The notes: generated by a model from the letters alone, not told the origin. 64,000 nt of DNA from Acidihalobacter yilgarnensis (GCF_001753245.1 NZ_CP017415.1:2260501-2324500), one strand, 5' to 3'. Counted from the first letter of the stretch, positions 21,041-32,499 are shown. Numbers and translations are program-made.

Positions 21041-23058
21041 ACGAAGCCCTGTTGCGCATCGATACCCTCGGGGTCAGCTATCGCCGCGACGGCCGCTGGT
21101 TGCGCGCCATCCGCGAGCTGTCCCTCGATCTCATGCCCGGCGAGGCCTATGGTCTAGTCGGAGAATCGGGTTGCGGCAAGAGTACGCTGGCCATGAGCAT
21201 CCTGCGCTATCTGCCGCGCAACGCGCGTCAGGACTCGGGACGTATCGTATTCGCCGGTCACGCGCTCGACGCGCTTGGCGAAACCGAGTTGCGACGCCTG
21301 CGCGGCGCCCGCATCGGCATGGTCTATCAGCATCCCGGCACCGCCCTCAACCCGTCGATCCCGGTCGGCCGGCAAATCGCTGAACTCTATGCACTGCACG
21401 CAGGTCTCAACCGCGCACAAGCCGATACCGCCGCGGTCGATATGCTCGCTGGCGTCCACATTGCCCGTCCAGACACTGTCGCGCGCCTTTATCCCTACCA
21501 ATTGTCTGGCGGTATGCAACAGCGCGTCGTAATCGCCATGGCGCTGGCCACCGACCCCGAACTCCTAATCCTGGACGAACCCACCACGGCACTGGACGCC
21601 ACCGTGCAGGCGGGCATTCTAGAGTTGTTCGAGGAACTGCGCCGCGATTATCGCGCCGCGCTGCTGTTCATCAGCCACAACCTCGGTGTGGTTCGCCAAG
21701 TCTGCGACCGCGTGGGCGTGATGTATGCCGGCCGGCTGGTCGAGGAGGGGCCCTCCGCCGAGGTTTTTTCGCAACCGCGACATCCCTACACCGCCGCACT
21801 GCTTGCCTGTCTGCCCGATACGGGCGCACGTCGCGACCTGCGCCCGCTACAACCAATCCCCGGCACCGTACCGGCCGCGCATTTGGCCGAGGCCGGCTGC
21901 CTGTTCGCGCCACGCTGCACGCTGGTCCAGGCGGCGTGCGAGGCCAATATTCCGCCACCCGAGGTGCGCGCAGGACACCTCAGCCGCTGCCTGTTTTCCG
22001 AGGCGGTATTGCCCCCTTCGATTGACGTCCCCATGGCACCGCCCTTGCAGAGTATCGCCGATCCGCTGACCTCACCTCCCCGTCAGCCCCTGATCGAGAT
22101 CGAGGGCCTGCACGTCCGTCACGGAGCAGCGCAGATACTCGATGCGATCGACCTGCAAATCGTCCCCGGCGAGACCTTCGGGCTGGTGGGCGAGTCCGGC
22201 AGCGGCAAAACCACCCTCGCCCACGCCATCGCCGGCCTGGTGTCCCCTGCCAGCGGCACGATTCGACTGGACGGCAAGCCGCTAGCGGCTCGGATCACGC
22301 GACGCCGTGATGAACAACGACGCGATATCCAAATGGTCTTCCAATCGCCGGACACCACACTCAATCCGCGTCGACGCGTGGGCGCAGCCCTGCGGCGCGC
22401 GATCCGCAAGCTCTCGCGCCTCAACATCCCCCTTCGCGAGCGACTGGCCAGACTGCTGCGCGAAGTCGCCTTGCAGCCAGAGCAGGCACGCGCATTGCCG
22501 GATCAGCTCTCCGGCGGACAGCGCCAACGCGTCGCCATCGCGCGCGCCTTCGCCGGCGAGCCCCGTTTGGTCATTCTGGACGAGCCGACATCGGCCCTCG
22601 ATGTTTCGGTTCAAGCCGCGGTCCTGCGCCTGCTGGTCGAGCTTCAGGCGCGCCACGCCGTCGCCTATCTATTCATTTCTCACGATCTAGCCGTAGTGCG
22701 CTATCTCGCCGACCGAATTGGCGTGCTGTATCGAGGCGTACTCGTCGAAACAGGTCCGACCGAAGCACTCTTCAGCGGTCCCAATCACCCCTACACCCGT
22801 GCTCTGATCGCCGCCATGCCGCGCCTGGATGGCAAGGCAAATCGGCCGCCTGATGCTGGCATAACGGAGGCGCCTCTGGTCGACGGACCTACGGCCTGCG
22901 TCTATGCCGGGCACTGCGATCGGGCCATGACCCAGTGCCAGACAGAACCGCCACCCTGGCAGGAAGGCGCGGCCCGTCATCGGATACGCTGCTGGCTACC
23001 GGCCGAGCGTCTGGGCACGCCAGACGCCGGTGATACGCGCCCGACCGATGTCGCGTAA
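21037..23058 (+). CDS. Fused double ATPase of the peptide-type ABC importer (DppD-DppF fusion)
   Basis: The 673-residue protein contains two complete nucleotide-binding domains. The first has Walker A GESGCGKST (42-50), signature LSGGMQQR and LLILDEPTTALDA. The second has Walker A GESGSGKTT (about 385), signature LSGGQRQR and LVILDEPTSALDV. Each half ends with the Cys-containing oligopeptide-transporter tail (GCLFAPRCTLVQAACE; TACVYAGHCDRAMTQC), which in relatives can hold an Fe-S cluster. A single chain therefore replaces the usual DppD and DppF pair. It ends 6 bases from the convergent pssA. Confidence 0.94.
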   Translation: MNEALLRIDTLGVSYRRDGRWLRAIRELSLDLMPGEAYGLVGESGCGKSTLAMSILRYLPRNARQDSGRIVFAGHALDALGETELRRLRGARIGMVYQHPGTALNPSIPVGRQIAELYALHAGLNRAQADTAAVDMLAGVHIARPDTVARLYPYQLSGGMQQRVVIAMALATDPELLILDEPTTALDATVQAGILELFEELRRDYRAALLFISHNLGVVRQVCDRVGVMYAGRLVEEGPSAEVFSQPRHPYTAALLACLPDTGARRDLRPLQPIPGTVPAAHLAEAGCLFAPRCTLVQAACEANIPPPEVRAGHLSRCLFSEAVLPPSIDVPMAPPLQSIADPLTSPPRQPLIEIEGLHVRHGAAQILDAIDLQIVPGETFGLVGESGSGKTTLAHAIAGLVSPASGTIRLDGKPLAARITRRRDEQRRDIQMVFQSPDTTLNPRRRVGAALRRAIRKLSRLNIPLRERLARLLREVALQPEQARALPDQLSGGQRQRVAIARAFAGEPRLVILDEPTSALDVSVQAAVLRLLVELQARHAVAYLFISHDLAVVRYLADRIGVLYRGVLVETGPTEALFSGPNHPYTRALIAAMPRLDGKANRPPDAGITEAPLVDGPTACVYAGHCDRAMTQCQTEPPPWQEGAARHRIRCWLPAERLGTPDAGDTRPTDVA

Positions 23059-23064
23059 GGCAAT

Positions 23065-23850
23065 CTATTCCGGCTGCGCCCGCCGCTGGCGGAACTTGCG
23101 CCAGCGGCGCCACGCGAAGTGTAGCGGGCCGGACAAGGTATAGAGTACGAAGAGAGCGTACAGCACAATCGAAGGCCACAATGCGATCAGCACGAACAGG
23201 CTGAGCACGGCAATCACGCTGACGAAGGGTACCCGCTTGCGCAGGTCGATGTCCTTGAAGCTGTAATAGGAAAAACCCGACACCATCAGACCGCCGGCGA
23301 GCAGAGTGATCACCAGAGCGGGAATCATCATCGTGCGTCCAGAGATTGAAAACTGCTCCCACATCCACACCGTTCCCATCATCACCGCGGCGGCGGAAGG
23401 GCTGGGCAGCCCCTGGAAAAAACGCTTGTCTAGATTTCCCACCTGGGTGTTGAAGCGCGCGAGTCGCAAAGCTGCGGAGGCAGTATAGATAAAGGCTGCC
23501 AACCAGCCCGCCTTGGCCCAGAACCAGCCCAGGTCGTGCAAATGGACCAGGGCCCATTGATACATGACCAGCGCGGGTGCGAGCCCGAAGGACACCATGT
23601 CCGAAAGACTGTCGTATTCGGCACCGAAGGCACTTTGCGTATTGGTCATGCGGGCCACGCGACCATCCAGACCGTCGAGTACCATGGCGATGAACACCGC
23701 GATGGCTGCGGCGGTGTAGCGGCCATTCATGGCCGCGACGATGGCATAGAATCCACCGAACATCGCGCCCGTGGTCAGCAAATTGGGCAGCAGGTATACC
23801 CCCCGCGGATGTTTGGTACCGGTACCCGGCTCGCGAATCTCGTTGCCCAT
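23065..23850 (-). CDS. pssA: CDP-diacylglycerol-serine O-phosphatidyltransferase
   Basis: It makes phosphatidylserine from CDP-diacylglycerol and serine in the inner membrane. The CDP-alcohol phosphotransferase motif DG-x2-AR-x8-G-x3-D-x3-D is complete, from DGLDGRVAR to EYDSLSD. Several hydrophobic helices follow, and the protein ends with a basic tail. This is the Bacillus-like integral-membrane type rather than the E. coli PssA type. The ATG at 23850 has AGGAG 4 bases upstream; the in-frame ATG at 23862 has none. It is next to a decarboxylase-like gene, the expected partner for phosphatidylethanolamine synthesis. Confidence 0.93.
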   Translation of the reverse strand: MGNEIREPGTGTKHPRGVYLLPNLLTTGAMFGGFYAIVAAMNGRYTAAAIAVFIAMVLDGLDGRVARMTNTQSAFGAEYDSLSDMVSFGLAPALVMYQWALVHLHDLGWFWAKAGWLAAFIYTASAALRLARFNTQVGNLDKRFFQGLPSPSAAAVMMGTVWMWEQFSISGRTMMIPALVITLLAGGLMVSGFSYYSFKDIDLRKRVPFVSVIAVLSLFVLIALWPSIVLYALFVLYTLSGPLHFAWRRWRKFRQRRAQPE

Positions 23851-23890
23851 GCGTCTCCTCATGATTTGCAGCCCTTACGGTTTACTCGTT

Positions 23891-24493
23891 TCACGGGCGC
23901 AGTAACTTGCCGATCACCTGCCCCGCACGCACCCGTGCGCCGGGGGTCACCTCAATGCGTGAGGCCTCCGGCAGGTACAGATCCAGGACCCTGCCGAAAC
24001 CGGCAAAACCGCAACGACTGCCCTGACCGACACGCTCCCCCGCGCGTACTTGGCATCGTAGATAGCCCGGCAGTCGCGAGCGATGAATGGCCACGACGAT
24101 ATCATCGAGTTCATCGGTCTGCACCCAAAGCGCGGCCTGACGGCCATTGCCCGCGGGCGTATCACGCCAAACCTTGAGCAGCTTGCCCTCGATCGGCGCA
24201 TACAAACCGTACGGACCGATCGCGTCCTGCATCACACGCACGCAGCGCGCTGCACGCTCGCGGTAGGGGTCACGACAGGCATCGACGGAGAGGATGCGAC
24301 CGTCCACCGGACTGAGCACCGCCAGCGGCGAGGCCGGCGTGGGCCGCGGTAGTTCGCGGAACACGAAGCCCAGCCCCAACGTCACCACCCACAAGGGTAA
24401 GGCGGCAAGTCCCCCTTCGGTGGCCGTCAGCGCCAAGGCCAACGCCAACATGCCGAAAACCGGCACGCGTCCCTCACGGACGATGGGCATCAT
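23891..24493 (-). CDS. Phosphatidylserine decarboxylase-like protein lacking catalytic residues
   Basis: The 200-residue protein aligns with short (non-mitochondrial type) Psd proteins: N-terminal hydrophobic segment (12-45), LSPVDGRI (60-67), a middle beta region and the C-terminal RVLDLYLPEASRIEV. Active family members carry MxxxDVHxxRxP and self-cleave at a Ser in FGSRVD to make the pyruvoyl group. Here the first site reads AIGPYGLYAP (91-100), without the Asp or His, and the second reads GFGRVLD with Arg168 where Ser is expected. The place in the operon (ilvC-this-pssA) is the normal psd place. It is probably inactive as a decarboxylase. Confidence 0.75.
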   Translation of the reverse strand: MMPIVREGRVPVFGMLALALALTATEGGLAALPLWVVTLGLGFVFRELPRPTPASPLAVLSPVDGRILSVDACRDPYRERAARCVRVMQDAIGPYGLYAPIEGKLLKVWRDTPAGNGRQAALWVQTDELDDIVVAIHRSRLPGYLRCQVRAGERVGQGSRCGFAGFGRVLDLYLPEASRIEVTPGARVRAGQVIGKLLRP

Positions 24494-24544
24494 CGGCGGA
24501 ATCCCTTGGGTTTTACAGGCGGGGGTGATAGTGCGGGAGATATG

Positions 24545-24571
24545 GCGGGGCGGCAAGCCTTGCCGCCCCGC
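24545..24571 (-). terminator. GC-rich hairpin between ilvC and the psd-like gene
   Basis: A near-perfect inverted repeat of 12 bp arms (GCGGGGCGGCAA / TTGCCGCCCCGC) has a very short loop. It begins 6 bases after the ilvC stop on the minus strand. No U-tract follows, so it may act as an mRNA-stabilising or processing hairpin rather than a full terminator. Confidence 0.5.
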
Positions 24572-24577
24572 TCCGGC

Positions 24578-26133
<1,556 letters not shown>

Positions 26134-26143
26134 GAATCCCCCG

Positions 26144-27841
26144 TCAGACCAGAATCATTTCGTTTTGACCGGCACCGGCCGGGATCATCGGATAGACGTT
26201 CTCGGTGTCGTCGGTCACGAAATCCATGAACACCAGCCGATCCTTGATCGCCAGGGCCTCGCGCAGCGCACCCTCGACATCGCCTGGACGCTCGATACGC
26301 ATGCCGACGTGCCCATAGGCCTCGGCCAGCTTTACGAAATCCGGTAGTGCATCCATGTACGACATCGCGTAGCGGCCCTGATAGAAGAATTCCTGCCACT
26401 GGCGCACCATGCCCATGTAGCGGTTGTTCAGGGTGATCACCTTGATCGGCAAGTGATATTGCAGGCAGGTGGACAGCTCCTGGATACACATCTGGATGCT
26501 CGCTTCGCCGGTAACGCAGACGACGGTCTCTTCCGGGTGCGCGAGCTGCGCGCCGATGGCAAACGGCAGGCCGACACCCATGGTGCCAAGACCACCCGAA
26601 TTGATCCATCGATTGGGCTTGTCGAATTTGTAGAACTGCGCGGCCCACATCTGGTGCTGTCCCACGTCGGAAGTCACGTAGGCATCCCCACCGGTCAGTT
26701 CGTAAAGCTTCTCGAGCACGAACTGTGGCTTGATCAACTCACTGCCGCGGTCGTATTTCAGGCAATCCATCCCGCGCCATTCCTGGATCTGTTTCCACCA
26801 CGCCTTGAGCGGCGCCGCCTTGGGTTTCTTGGAGCTGGCCTCAAGCACGGCAATCAGATCGGCGAGCACATCACCCACCTGGCCAACGATCGGAATGTCC
26901 ACGCGAACGGTCTTGGAGATCGACGCCGGGTCGACGTCGATGTGCACGATCTTCGCGTGCGGACAAAACTTGTCCACGTTGCCGGTCACGCGATCGTCGA
27001 AACGCGCACCGATGGCGATCACCACGTCTGCCTGGTGCATCGCCATGTTGGCCTCGTAGGTGCCGTGCATGCCGAGCATGCCGAGACACTGACGGTCCGT
27101 TGCCGGATAGCCGCCAAGTCCCATCAGGGTATTGGTGATCGGGTAATTGAGCATGCGCGTGAAGGTGGTCAACGCCTCGGCGGCCTGCCCCAGCACCACG
27201 CCGCCCCCGGCATAGATGATCGGACGCTCGGCCTGCAGAATCAGCTCCGCAGCACGCTTGATTTGCCCAGGATGCCCCTTGATCGTGGGGTTGTACGAGC
27301 GCATCCGTATCGACTTGGGATACTTGAAACCCGTCTTCTCCGCGGTGATGTCCTTAGGGATGTCGACCACAACCGGCCCCGGACGACCGCTGGCAGCGAG
27401 GTAAAAGGCCTTCTTGATCGTCTCGGCGATGTCCTCGACGCGCTTGATCAGGAAATTGTGCTTGACGATCGGGCGCGTAATGCCCACCGAGTCCGTCTCC
27501 TGAAAGGCATCGCTACCGATCGCATGGGTCGGCACCTGGCCGGTGAACACCACCAGTGGCACGGAGTCCATATAGGCGTCGGCGATACCGGTCACCGCAT
27601 TGGTCGCGCCCGGCCCAGAGGTCACCAGCGCAACGCCCACACGGCCGGTCGACTTGGCATAGCCCTCGGCCGCATGCACCGCGCCCTGCTCGTGACGCGC
27701 CAGGATATGACTAATGTCGTCCTGCCTGTACAAGGCATCATAGATGTGAAGTACCGCGCCGCCGGGATAGCCGAAAATCAGATCAACGCCCTCTGCCTTC
27801 AGGCAACGCACAAATATCTCGGCACCAGTCAGTTCCACCAC
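26144..27841 (-). CDS. ilvI: Acetolactate synthase large (catalytic) subunit, biosynthetic type
   Basis: This ThDP- and FAD-dependent enzyme makes acetolactate from pyruvate. It has 565 residues. The N-terminal [16 protein letters not shown] is followed by the catalytic Glu in [15 protein letters not shown]; the C-terminal ThDP motif runs from GEASIQM to [12 protein letters not shown]. Two successive GTG codons (27841 and 27838) could start it; the second gives MELTGAE, the usual beginning in the family, and GGAG lies upstream of both. A 10-bp GC hairpin lies in the leader 24 bases upstream. Confidence 0.96.
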   Translation of the reverse strand: MVELTGAEIFVRCLKAEGVDLIFGYPGGAVLHIYDALYRQDDISHILARHEQGAVHAAEGYAKSTGRVGVALVTSGPGATNAVTGIADAYMDSVPLVVFTGQVPTHAIGSDAFQETDSVGITRPIVKHNFLIKRVEDIAETIKKAFYLAASGRPGPVVVDIPKDITAEKTGFKYPKSIRMRSYNPTIKGHPGQIKRAAELILQAERPIIYAGGGVVLGQAAEALTTFTRMLNYPITNTLMGLGGYPATDRQCLGMLGMHGTYEANMAMHQADVVIAIGARFDDRVTGNVDKFCPHAKIVHIDVDPASISKTVRVDIPIVGQVGDVLADLIAVLEASSKKPKAAPLKAWWKQIQEWRGMDCLKYDRGSELIKPQFVLEKLYELTGGDAYVTSDVGQHQMWAAQFYKFDKPNRWINSGGLGTMGVGLPFAIGAQLAHPEETVVCVTGEASIQMCIQELSTCLQYHLPIKVITLNNRYMGMVRQWQEFFYQGRYAMSYMDALPDFVKLAEAYGHVGMRIERPGDVEGALREALAIKDRLVFMDFVTDDTENVYPMIPAGAGQNEMILV

Positions 27842-27864
27842 GTTCTTCTCCGCCTCGCAATGCG

Positions 27865-27890
27865 CGACGGCGCCACCCCGGGCGCCGTCG
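27865..27890 (-). promoter_or_regulatory. Hairpin in the ilvIHC leader
   Basis: CGACGGCGCC and GGCGCCGTCG form a perfect 10-bp stem with a 6-base loop, ending 24 bases before the ilvI start codon. There is no following U-run and no leader peptide rich in Ile/Leu/Val codons was seen, so it is not a classic attenuator. It may affect translation or mRNA stability of the ilv operon. Confidence 0.4.
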
Positions 27891-28486
27891 GCTGATCCTC
27901 GATCACATCAGCGCGTATCACTCGCGCCTCGACTAGAACATTGCATAGTAATAGGTCGTCACAAAAAAATCATCGCCCAACCGGGTTTAATCTCGGACAG
28001 CCTTCAGCTGCCTGGATATCTTACAAGCACGGCACCCTCCCCTGTTTGCGATGGCTTGGGCGTCGGCCCGAGTCCCGCCAGGCCTTCCAGGGAGCACGTC
28101 CAAGGACACAGGCACGCCCTGGCGGATACAAGAAACGGCACGTAGGCGGGAGAGACGCCCATGCTCGACCGAGCACGCGATGCGCGCCATCGAGCGTTGA
28201 TGGCATACGACCGCGTGTGCCAATCTTCGCCAATGATACGAGCGGAAGCCCGGAGCATTCGATGACATCGTAAAGCAGGCTTCACGATCTGCAGATGCCT
28301 GGGGTCAATCTTTCGGCCGATACCCTCGCATAGCCCGATTATGGCAACGCCGATCCGAATCTCTGCCGCCCGAACTCATCACACGCCTCCACATCGGCGC
28401 ACATGCGCCTTCGCTACACTGGCTCTGGGTCCGCGAATCGAGCGGGGCCATGCCGCACTACCGCACATCAAGGAGAGGCCATCCCC
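27891..28486. other. Intergenic region upstream of ilvI and the Pr6Pr gene
   Basis: Nearly 600 bases without a gene I can support. Several open frames cross it on both strands, but none has a family resemblance, a ribosome site or biased composition. It must contain the ilv promoter (minus) and the promoter of the downstream membrane protein (plus). No clear repeat or RNA gene was found. Confidence 0.4.
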
Positions 28487-29182
28487 GTGAAAATGAGAGT
28501 CGACGATACCATCGGCGGTAATACCGGCATTCGGATATTCACAGCGATCAAGGTTATCGCCCTCTCGGGTGCGCTGGTCACCTGGCTCGCACTTGCGGCC
28601 CAGCTGTCATTGACGACTTCATTCGCCCATGCGCAGCATCGTAATTTTCTTTATGCCGTATTTCTCTATTCGGGTTATTTCACCATTCTGACCAATACTC
28701 TTTGCGCACTGATATTCACGGCGCAGATAACGCCTTGCAGATGGGCCATCTTCAACTGTTTTTTCCAAACACCACGCATATCCACCACGGCGGCCATATC
28801 GATCGCGATCGTAGGGGCAATTTACTTCGCACTCCTGAGAAACGAATGGCACCCCACGGGTTGGCAATTGATCGTCGATATCGCATTGCACTACGTCACG
28901 CCGATCTTGTTCCTTGTCTTCTGGTGGTTGGGCACCCCCGCCCATGCACTCAGTTGGCGTGATGTCGGGTGGCTGCTGGCATATCCAATGCTGTACATGA
29001 CCTATATTTTTCTACGCGGCACCCTAACGCAAAATTATCCGTATCCGTTCATCGATATGGACAAGATCGGCGCGGTCAGCGCCCTACTCAACGCGGCGAT
29101 GATTCTGTTCCTTTATCTGGCACTCGCGTTCTTGCTCATCAGCCTCAACAGATCGTTCAATCTCAGTAATACACGCTCGTAA
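28487..29182 (+). CDS. Pr6Pr family integral membrane protein
   Basis: The 231-residue protein has about six hydrophobic helices. It resembles the Pr6Pr (FAR-17a/AIG1-like) family, with the conserved FLYSGYFTILTNTLCAL stretch near residue 65 and HYVTPILFLVFWW in the fifth helix. The function is unknown; eukaryotic AIG1/ADTRP relatives are fatty-acid-ester hydrolases, and whether this applies here is open. A GTG at 28487 was chosen after an AAGGAGAGG region; an ATG two codons later is equally possible. It stands alone. Confidence 0.7.
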   Translation: MKMRVDDTIGGNTGIRIFTAIKVIALSGALVTWLALAAQLSLTTSFAHAQHRNFLYAVFLYSGYFTILTNTLCALIFTAQITPCRWAIFNCFFQTPRISTTAAISIAIVGAIYFALLRNEWHPTGWQLIVDIALHYVTPILFLVFWWLGTPAHALSWRDVGWLLAYPMLYMTYIFLRGTLTQNYPYPFIDMDKIGAVSALLNAAMILFLYLALAFLLISLNRSFNLSNTRS

Positions 29183-29250
29183 ATGCGGGGTTATCGCACG
29201 GATAAACCATTGAAGTAGGACGCACACCCACCCTTTTGGATAAACGTACC

Positions 29251-29949
29251 ATGATGAAAACCATCGGCCTGATCGGCGGCATGAGCTGGGAATCCACCGT
29301 GCCCTACTATCAATACATCAACACCCGCGTGAAGCAGCGTCTAGGCGGCCTGCACTCCGCCCGGCTGCTGCTTTACAGCGTGGACTTCCACGACATCGAG
29401 CTATTGCAACACGCCGATCGCTGGGACGATGCCGGCAGATTGCTGGCCGATGCGGCGAGAACGCTCGAAACGGCGGGGGCGGACTGCGTCGTGCTGTGCA
29501 CGAACACCATGCACAAGGTCGCGCCCGCGATCGCCGCGGCGGTCGCCGTTCCTCTGCTACACATCGCCGACGCAACCGCGGCTGCCGTGCTGCAGCGGGG
29601 CATCCGCCGCGTGGGCCTACTCGGCACACGCTTCACCATGGAACAGGATTTCTATCGCTGCCGCCTCCAGGCGCACGGCATCGAGGTCCTCATACCCGAA
29701 GCGCGGGACCGCGAGATAATCCACTCGGTGATCTATGAGGAGCTATGCCTCGGCATCGTCGAGCCGGCCTCGCGCGCGCAATATCGCGAAATCATCGAGC
29801 GTCTCGTCGGACGCGGCGCCGAGGGCATCATCCTCGGCTGCACCGAAATCGCCATGCTGATCTCCGCCGACGACGCCTCGGTGGCGCTCTTCGACACGGC
29901 CGAATTGCACGCCACGGCCGCAGTCGATTTTGCCCTGGACATTCGCTGA
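29251..29949 (+). CDS. Aspartate/glutamate racemase family protein
   Basis: The 232-residue, cofactor-independent racemase resembles E. coli YgeA. Catalytic Cys residues are visible in the two conserved blocks VLCTNTMHKVA (first half) and ILGCTEIAML (second half). The N-terminus KTIGLIGGMSWESTVPYY is typical. It interconverts D- and L-amino acids; the exact substrate cannot be stated. The ATG at 29251 has only a weak site (GGATAA). It lies between two unrelated membrane protein genes. Confidence 0.9.
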   Translation: MMKTIGLIGGMSWESTVPYYQYINTRVKQRLGGLHSARLLLYSVDFHDIELLQHADRWDDAGRLLADAARTLETAGADCVVLCTNTMHKVAPAIAAAVAVPLLHIADATAAAVLQRGIRRVGLLGTRFTMEQDFYRCRLQAHGIEVLIPEARDREIIHSVIYEELCLGIVEPASRAQYREIIERLVGRGAEGIILGCTEIAMLISADDASVALFDTAELHATAAVDFALDIR

Positions 29950-30122
29950 ATCGACAGCAACCTCACCCCGTCCGACCAGCGCCTGCAGCCATAACCTGCT
30001 GTTATAAAAATGTTACCGACGACGGATAACATCCTCCCGGCACGTCCATGACAAGCCAGTCATGGGCGCGCAAGCGCGCCACGAAAGGCCATATGCGAAT
30101 AACGAAAAACAGGAGACAACCC

Positions 30123-30479
30123 ATGACCGAAGTGACGGCCGATCAAACGAAACCCAATACCGCCGGCACCGCGAAAATCATCTACATTCTCTATCTCATC
30201 GGCCTAGTGCTCGGCATCACCGGACTGATCGGCGTGGTCATGGCCTACGTCAACAAGGGCGACGCGCCCGAGTGGCTCGCGACGCATTATCGCTTTCAAA
30301 TCCGCACCTTCTGGATCGGCAGCTTGTATCTCGTGATTGGCGGCCTGCTCAGCTTGGTGATCATCGGCTACCTGATCCTGCTGTTCTGGGCGATCTGGCT
30401 GATCGTGCGCTGCGTCAAGGGGATGAAGGCGCTCGAACAGCAGGTGGCGCCGGCCAATCCAGGCGGTTGGTTCTTCTAG
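30123..30479 (+). CDS. DUF4870-like small membrane protein
   Basis: The 118-residue protein has three hydrophobic helices (about 20-42, 60-85 and 85-105) and the stretch YLIGLVLGITGLIGVVMAY, resembling DUF4870/Tic20-like proteins. The function is unknown. The ATG at 30123 has GGAG 7 bases before it; the frame is open further upstream without a second good site. It ends TGGTTCTTCTAG, followed by a hairpin with an amplified arm. Confidence 0.75.
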   Translation: MTEVTADQTKPNTAGTAKIIYILYLIGLVLGITGLIGVVMAYVNKGDAPEWLATHYRFQIRTFWIGSLYLVIGGLLSLVIIGYLILLFWAIWLIVRCVKGMKALEQQVAPANPGGWFF

Positions 30480-30497
30480 ACCGCAGCACAGCAACAA

Positions 30498-30554
30498 CCT
30501 GGGTGCCCGGCAACAGGCACCCAGGCACCCAGGCACCCAGGCACCCAGGCACCC
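30498..30554. repeat. Hairpin with its 3' arm repeated five times (8-bp unit)
   Basis: CCTGGGTGCC (30498-30507) and GGCACCCAGG (30516-30525) form a perfect 10-bp stem with an 8-base loop. From 30515 to 30554 the 8-bp unit AGGCACCC occurs five times in tandem, so the 5' arm could pair with any of several copies. It lies between the convergent DUF4870 and chemotaxis genes, where a two-way terminator is expected; no T-run follows. Unit number is likely variable by slippage. Confidence 0.8.
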
Positions 30555-30594
30555 ATCCTCAAGATAAACCTAACCATCCTGGCGAAAATCCCAT

Positions 30595-32217
30595 TCAAAC
30601 CTTGAACTGCGCCACCAGCCCCTGGAGCTGTTCGGCCAGCTGCGTGAGCGAACGGCTCGCCGTCAATCCATTGAGCGACCCCGTTGCTGTGCGTTCCGTC
30701 ATCAGGCGGATATCGCTCACGTTGCGATCGATATCCGTGGTAACCGCCGTCTGCTCGACGGCCGCACTCGCGATATGCGCCGTCATGTCCTTAATGCGCG
30801 TCACTTCCTGACTGATCAATTGCAAAGACTCATTCGCATCCCTTGCCTGTTTGACGTTGGCTTGCGCATGCTCACAGCTATCCTTCATGCCTTGCACGGT
30901 CTGTTGCGTACCTTGCTGCAAGCGTTCGATCACCTGACGGATCTCCTCGGTCGACTCCTGCGTCCGCCGAGCAAGATTGCGGACCTCGTCCGCCACCACG
31001 GCGAAACCGCGTCCCTGTTCGCCGGCACGCGCCGCCTCGATGGCCGCATTGAGTGCGAGCAGATTGGTCTGCTCGGAGATATCGCTGATCACAGCCAACA
31101 CCATCCCGATTTTCACGGTATCGGAGGCGACTGCCTGCGTCATTCTGGCGGCTTGCTCGATCTCTGAGGCCAAGCCCTCGATGGCACGCGCAGTTCCGCT
31201 CACCGCTTCCCGACCCGATTGGGTCGCCCCCTCCGCGCTTTGCGCCGCGCCCGCGGCCTCTTCAGCATTGCGCGCCACCTCGTGTACCGTAACCGTCATC
31301 TCATTGATGGCGGTGGCAATCTGTTCGGTGCCTGATTGCTGTCTGTCCATGCTTTCGCGCATGGCTTCGCTGTTACCCGCCAACGATTTGGCCGCGGATA
31401 CCAGCTCGGATGTGGAGACATTCACCTTCCTGACCAACTGTTGTACGCGCTCGACAAAGCTATTGAAGGCACCGGCAAGCTGTGCCAGTTCGTTGCTCCC
31501 CCTGATCGGCATACGGCGCGTCAGATCGCCCTCACCTCGAGCGATGTCGTTCATGCCCAATACGGCCTCCCTCAAGGGTCCAGTGATGCTGCGCGTAATC
31601 ATCACCGAAGCCAGCACGGCCAGCAGAATCGCAAATCCACCAAGCGCAATCGACAACGTCCGTGTGAGTTCATAGCGCCGGTCGCTGCGCTGATAATCGC
31701 GTTCAATCTGCGCGTCGACCGTGTGCTGAAGCTCGATGACCGCTTCCCCCTCCGGTCGAACCAACGGCAGGACCTTGCCAAGATATTCCGCTGTGGCCGC
31801 CTCAATATCACCCTGGTTTATCGCGGCAATCACGTGCTGCTGGAGCGGACGAATTTGGGCAAGATATTCGCGTATACGTTCGATGCGGTCGACCGTGCCG
31901 GGGGAACTGTCTGCGCCAAGCAGGTCATGTATGGCCTCGTTGGTCTTCTGATGATTGGCCAGCAGAACCGCATGATCCGCCTGCGTAAAGGTTCGCCTGA
32001 GCAGCGCTTCCAGGAACACCCTCGCGTTGCTGATCGGCCCCGCATAAATCTGCCGCACGTCCGAGGCACGCGATTGACTATTGGCCACGATGAGCGTCAT
32101 ACGGTCGTGCAACTGACGCAGTTCATGCAACTCAAAGGCCGTAATCACAAAAATCATCACCACCAGAACCGAAAACCCCAGCGCCAGGCGCGTCCCGATC
32201 CGTAAGCCGTTAATCAC
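30595..32217 (-). CDS. Methyl-accepting chemotaxis protein
   Basis: This transmembrane chemoreceptor has 540 residues. TM1 lies at about 9-28, then a four-helix-bundle type periplasmic domain (30-185), TM2 (188-208), a HAMP domain (about 209-262), and a long cytoplasmic signalling domain whose hairpin tip is [20 protein letters not shown], the CheA/CheW contact. The ligand is unknown. No C-terminal CheR pentapeptide is present. The start is a GTG with GAGGT six bases upstream. No other chemotaxis or flagellar gene is in the window. Confidence 0.95.
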   Translation of the reverse strand: MINGLRIGTRLALGFSVLVVMIFVITAFELHELRQLHDRMTLIVANSQSRASDVRQIYAGPISNARVFLEALLRRTFTQADHAVLLANHQKTNEAIHDLLGADSSPGTVDRIERIREYLAQIRPLQQHVIAAINQGDIEAATAEYLGKVLPLVRPEGEAVIELQHTVDAQIERDYQRSDRRYELTRTLSIALGGFAILLAVLASVMITRSITGPLREAVLGMNDIARGEGDLTRRMPIRGSNELAQLAGAFNSFVERVQQLVRKVNVSTSELVSAAKSLAGNSEAMRESMDRQQSGTEQIATAINEMTVTVHEVARNAEEAAGAAQSAEGATQSGREAVSGTARAIEGLASEIEQAARMTQAVASDTVKIGMVLAVISDISEQTNLLALNAAIEAARAGEQGRGFAVVADEVRNLARRTQESTEEIRQVIERLQQGTQQTVQGMKDSCEHAQANVKQARDANESLQLISQEVTRIKDMTAHIASAAVEQTAVTTDIDRNVSDIRLMTERTATGSLNGLTASRSLTQLAEQLQGLVAQFKV

Positions 32218-32499
32218 AGGTTCACCTCATTCCTTATGTGCCAATACATTCCCCGAATTCGAGGTCGGATATACAACGATCTCTCGCTGGCGCCTAAATT
32301 AAAGCGGCGCCTTGTGACACCGCAGTGAATCACTTATATCCCGCCGAAAAACAACGGACGAATATGCCCGTGCGGCACCATACGGCATCCTCCATACAGA
32401 ATCGATCCCGACGAAACTTGATCTCGCTTAGCGCTTGACCTGACGGTTACCGTCAGCGGCAAGCTGCGCACCTTTCACACCCCCGGAGCCAACAGACAT

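Noticed and set aside
26453-27895. 480-residue open frame antisense to ilvI
   Set aside because: It lies fully opposite a certain gene in GC-rich DNA, is rich in His/Arg and has no family resemblance: a shadow frame.
31336-32205. 289-residue open frame antisense to the chemotaxis receptor
   Set aside because: Shadow of a well-supported coding region, with atypical composition.
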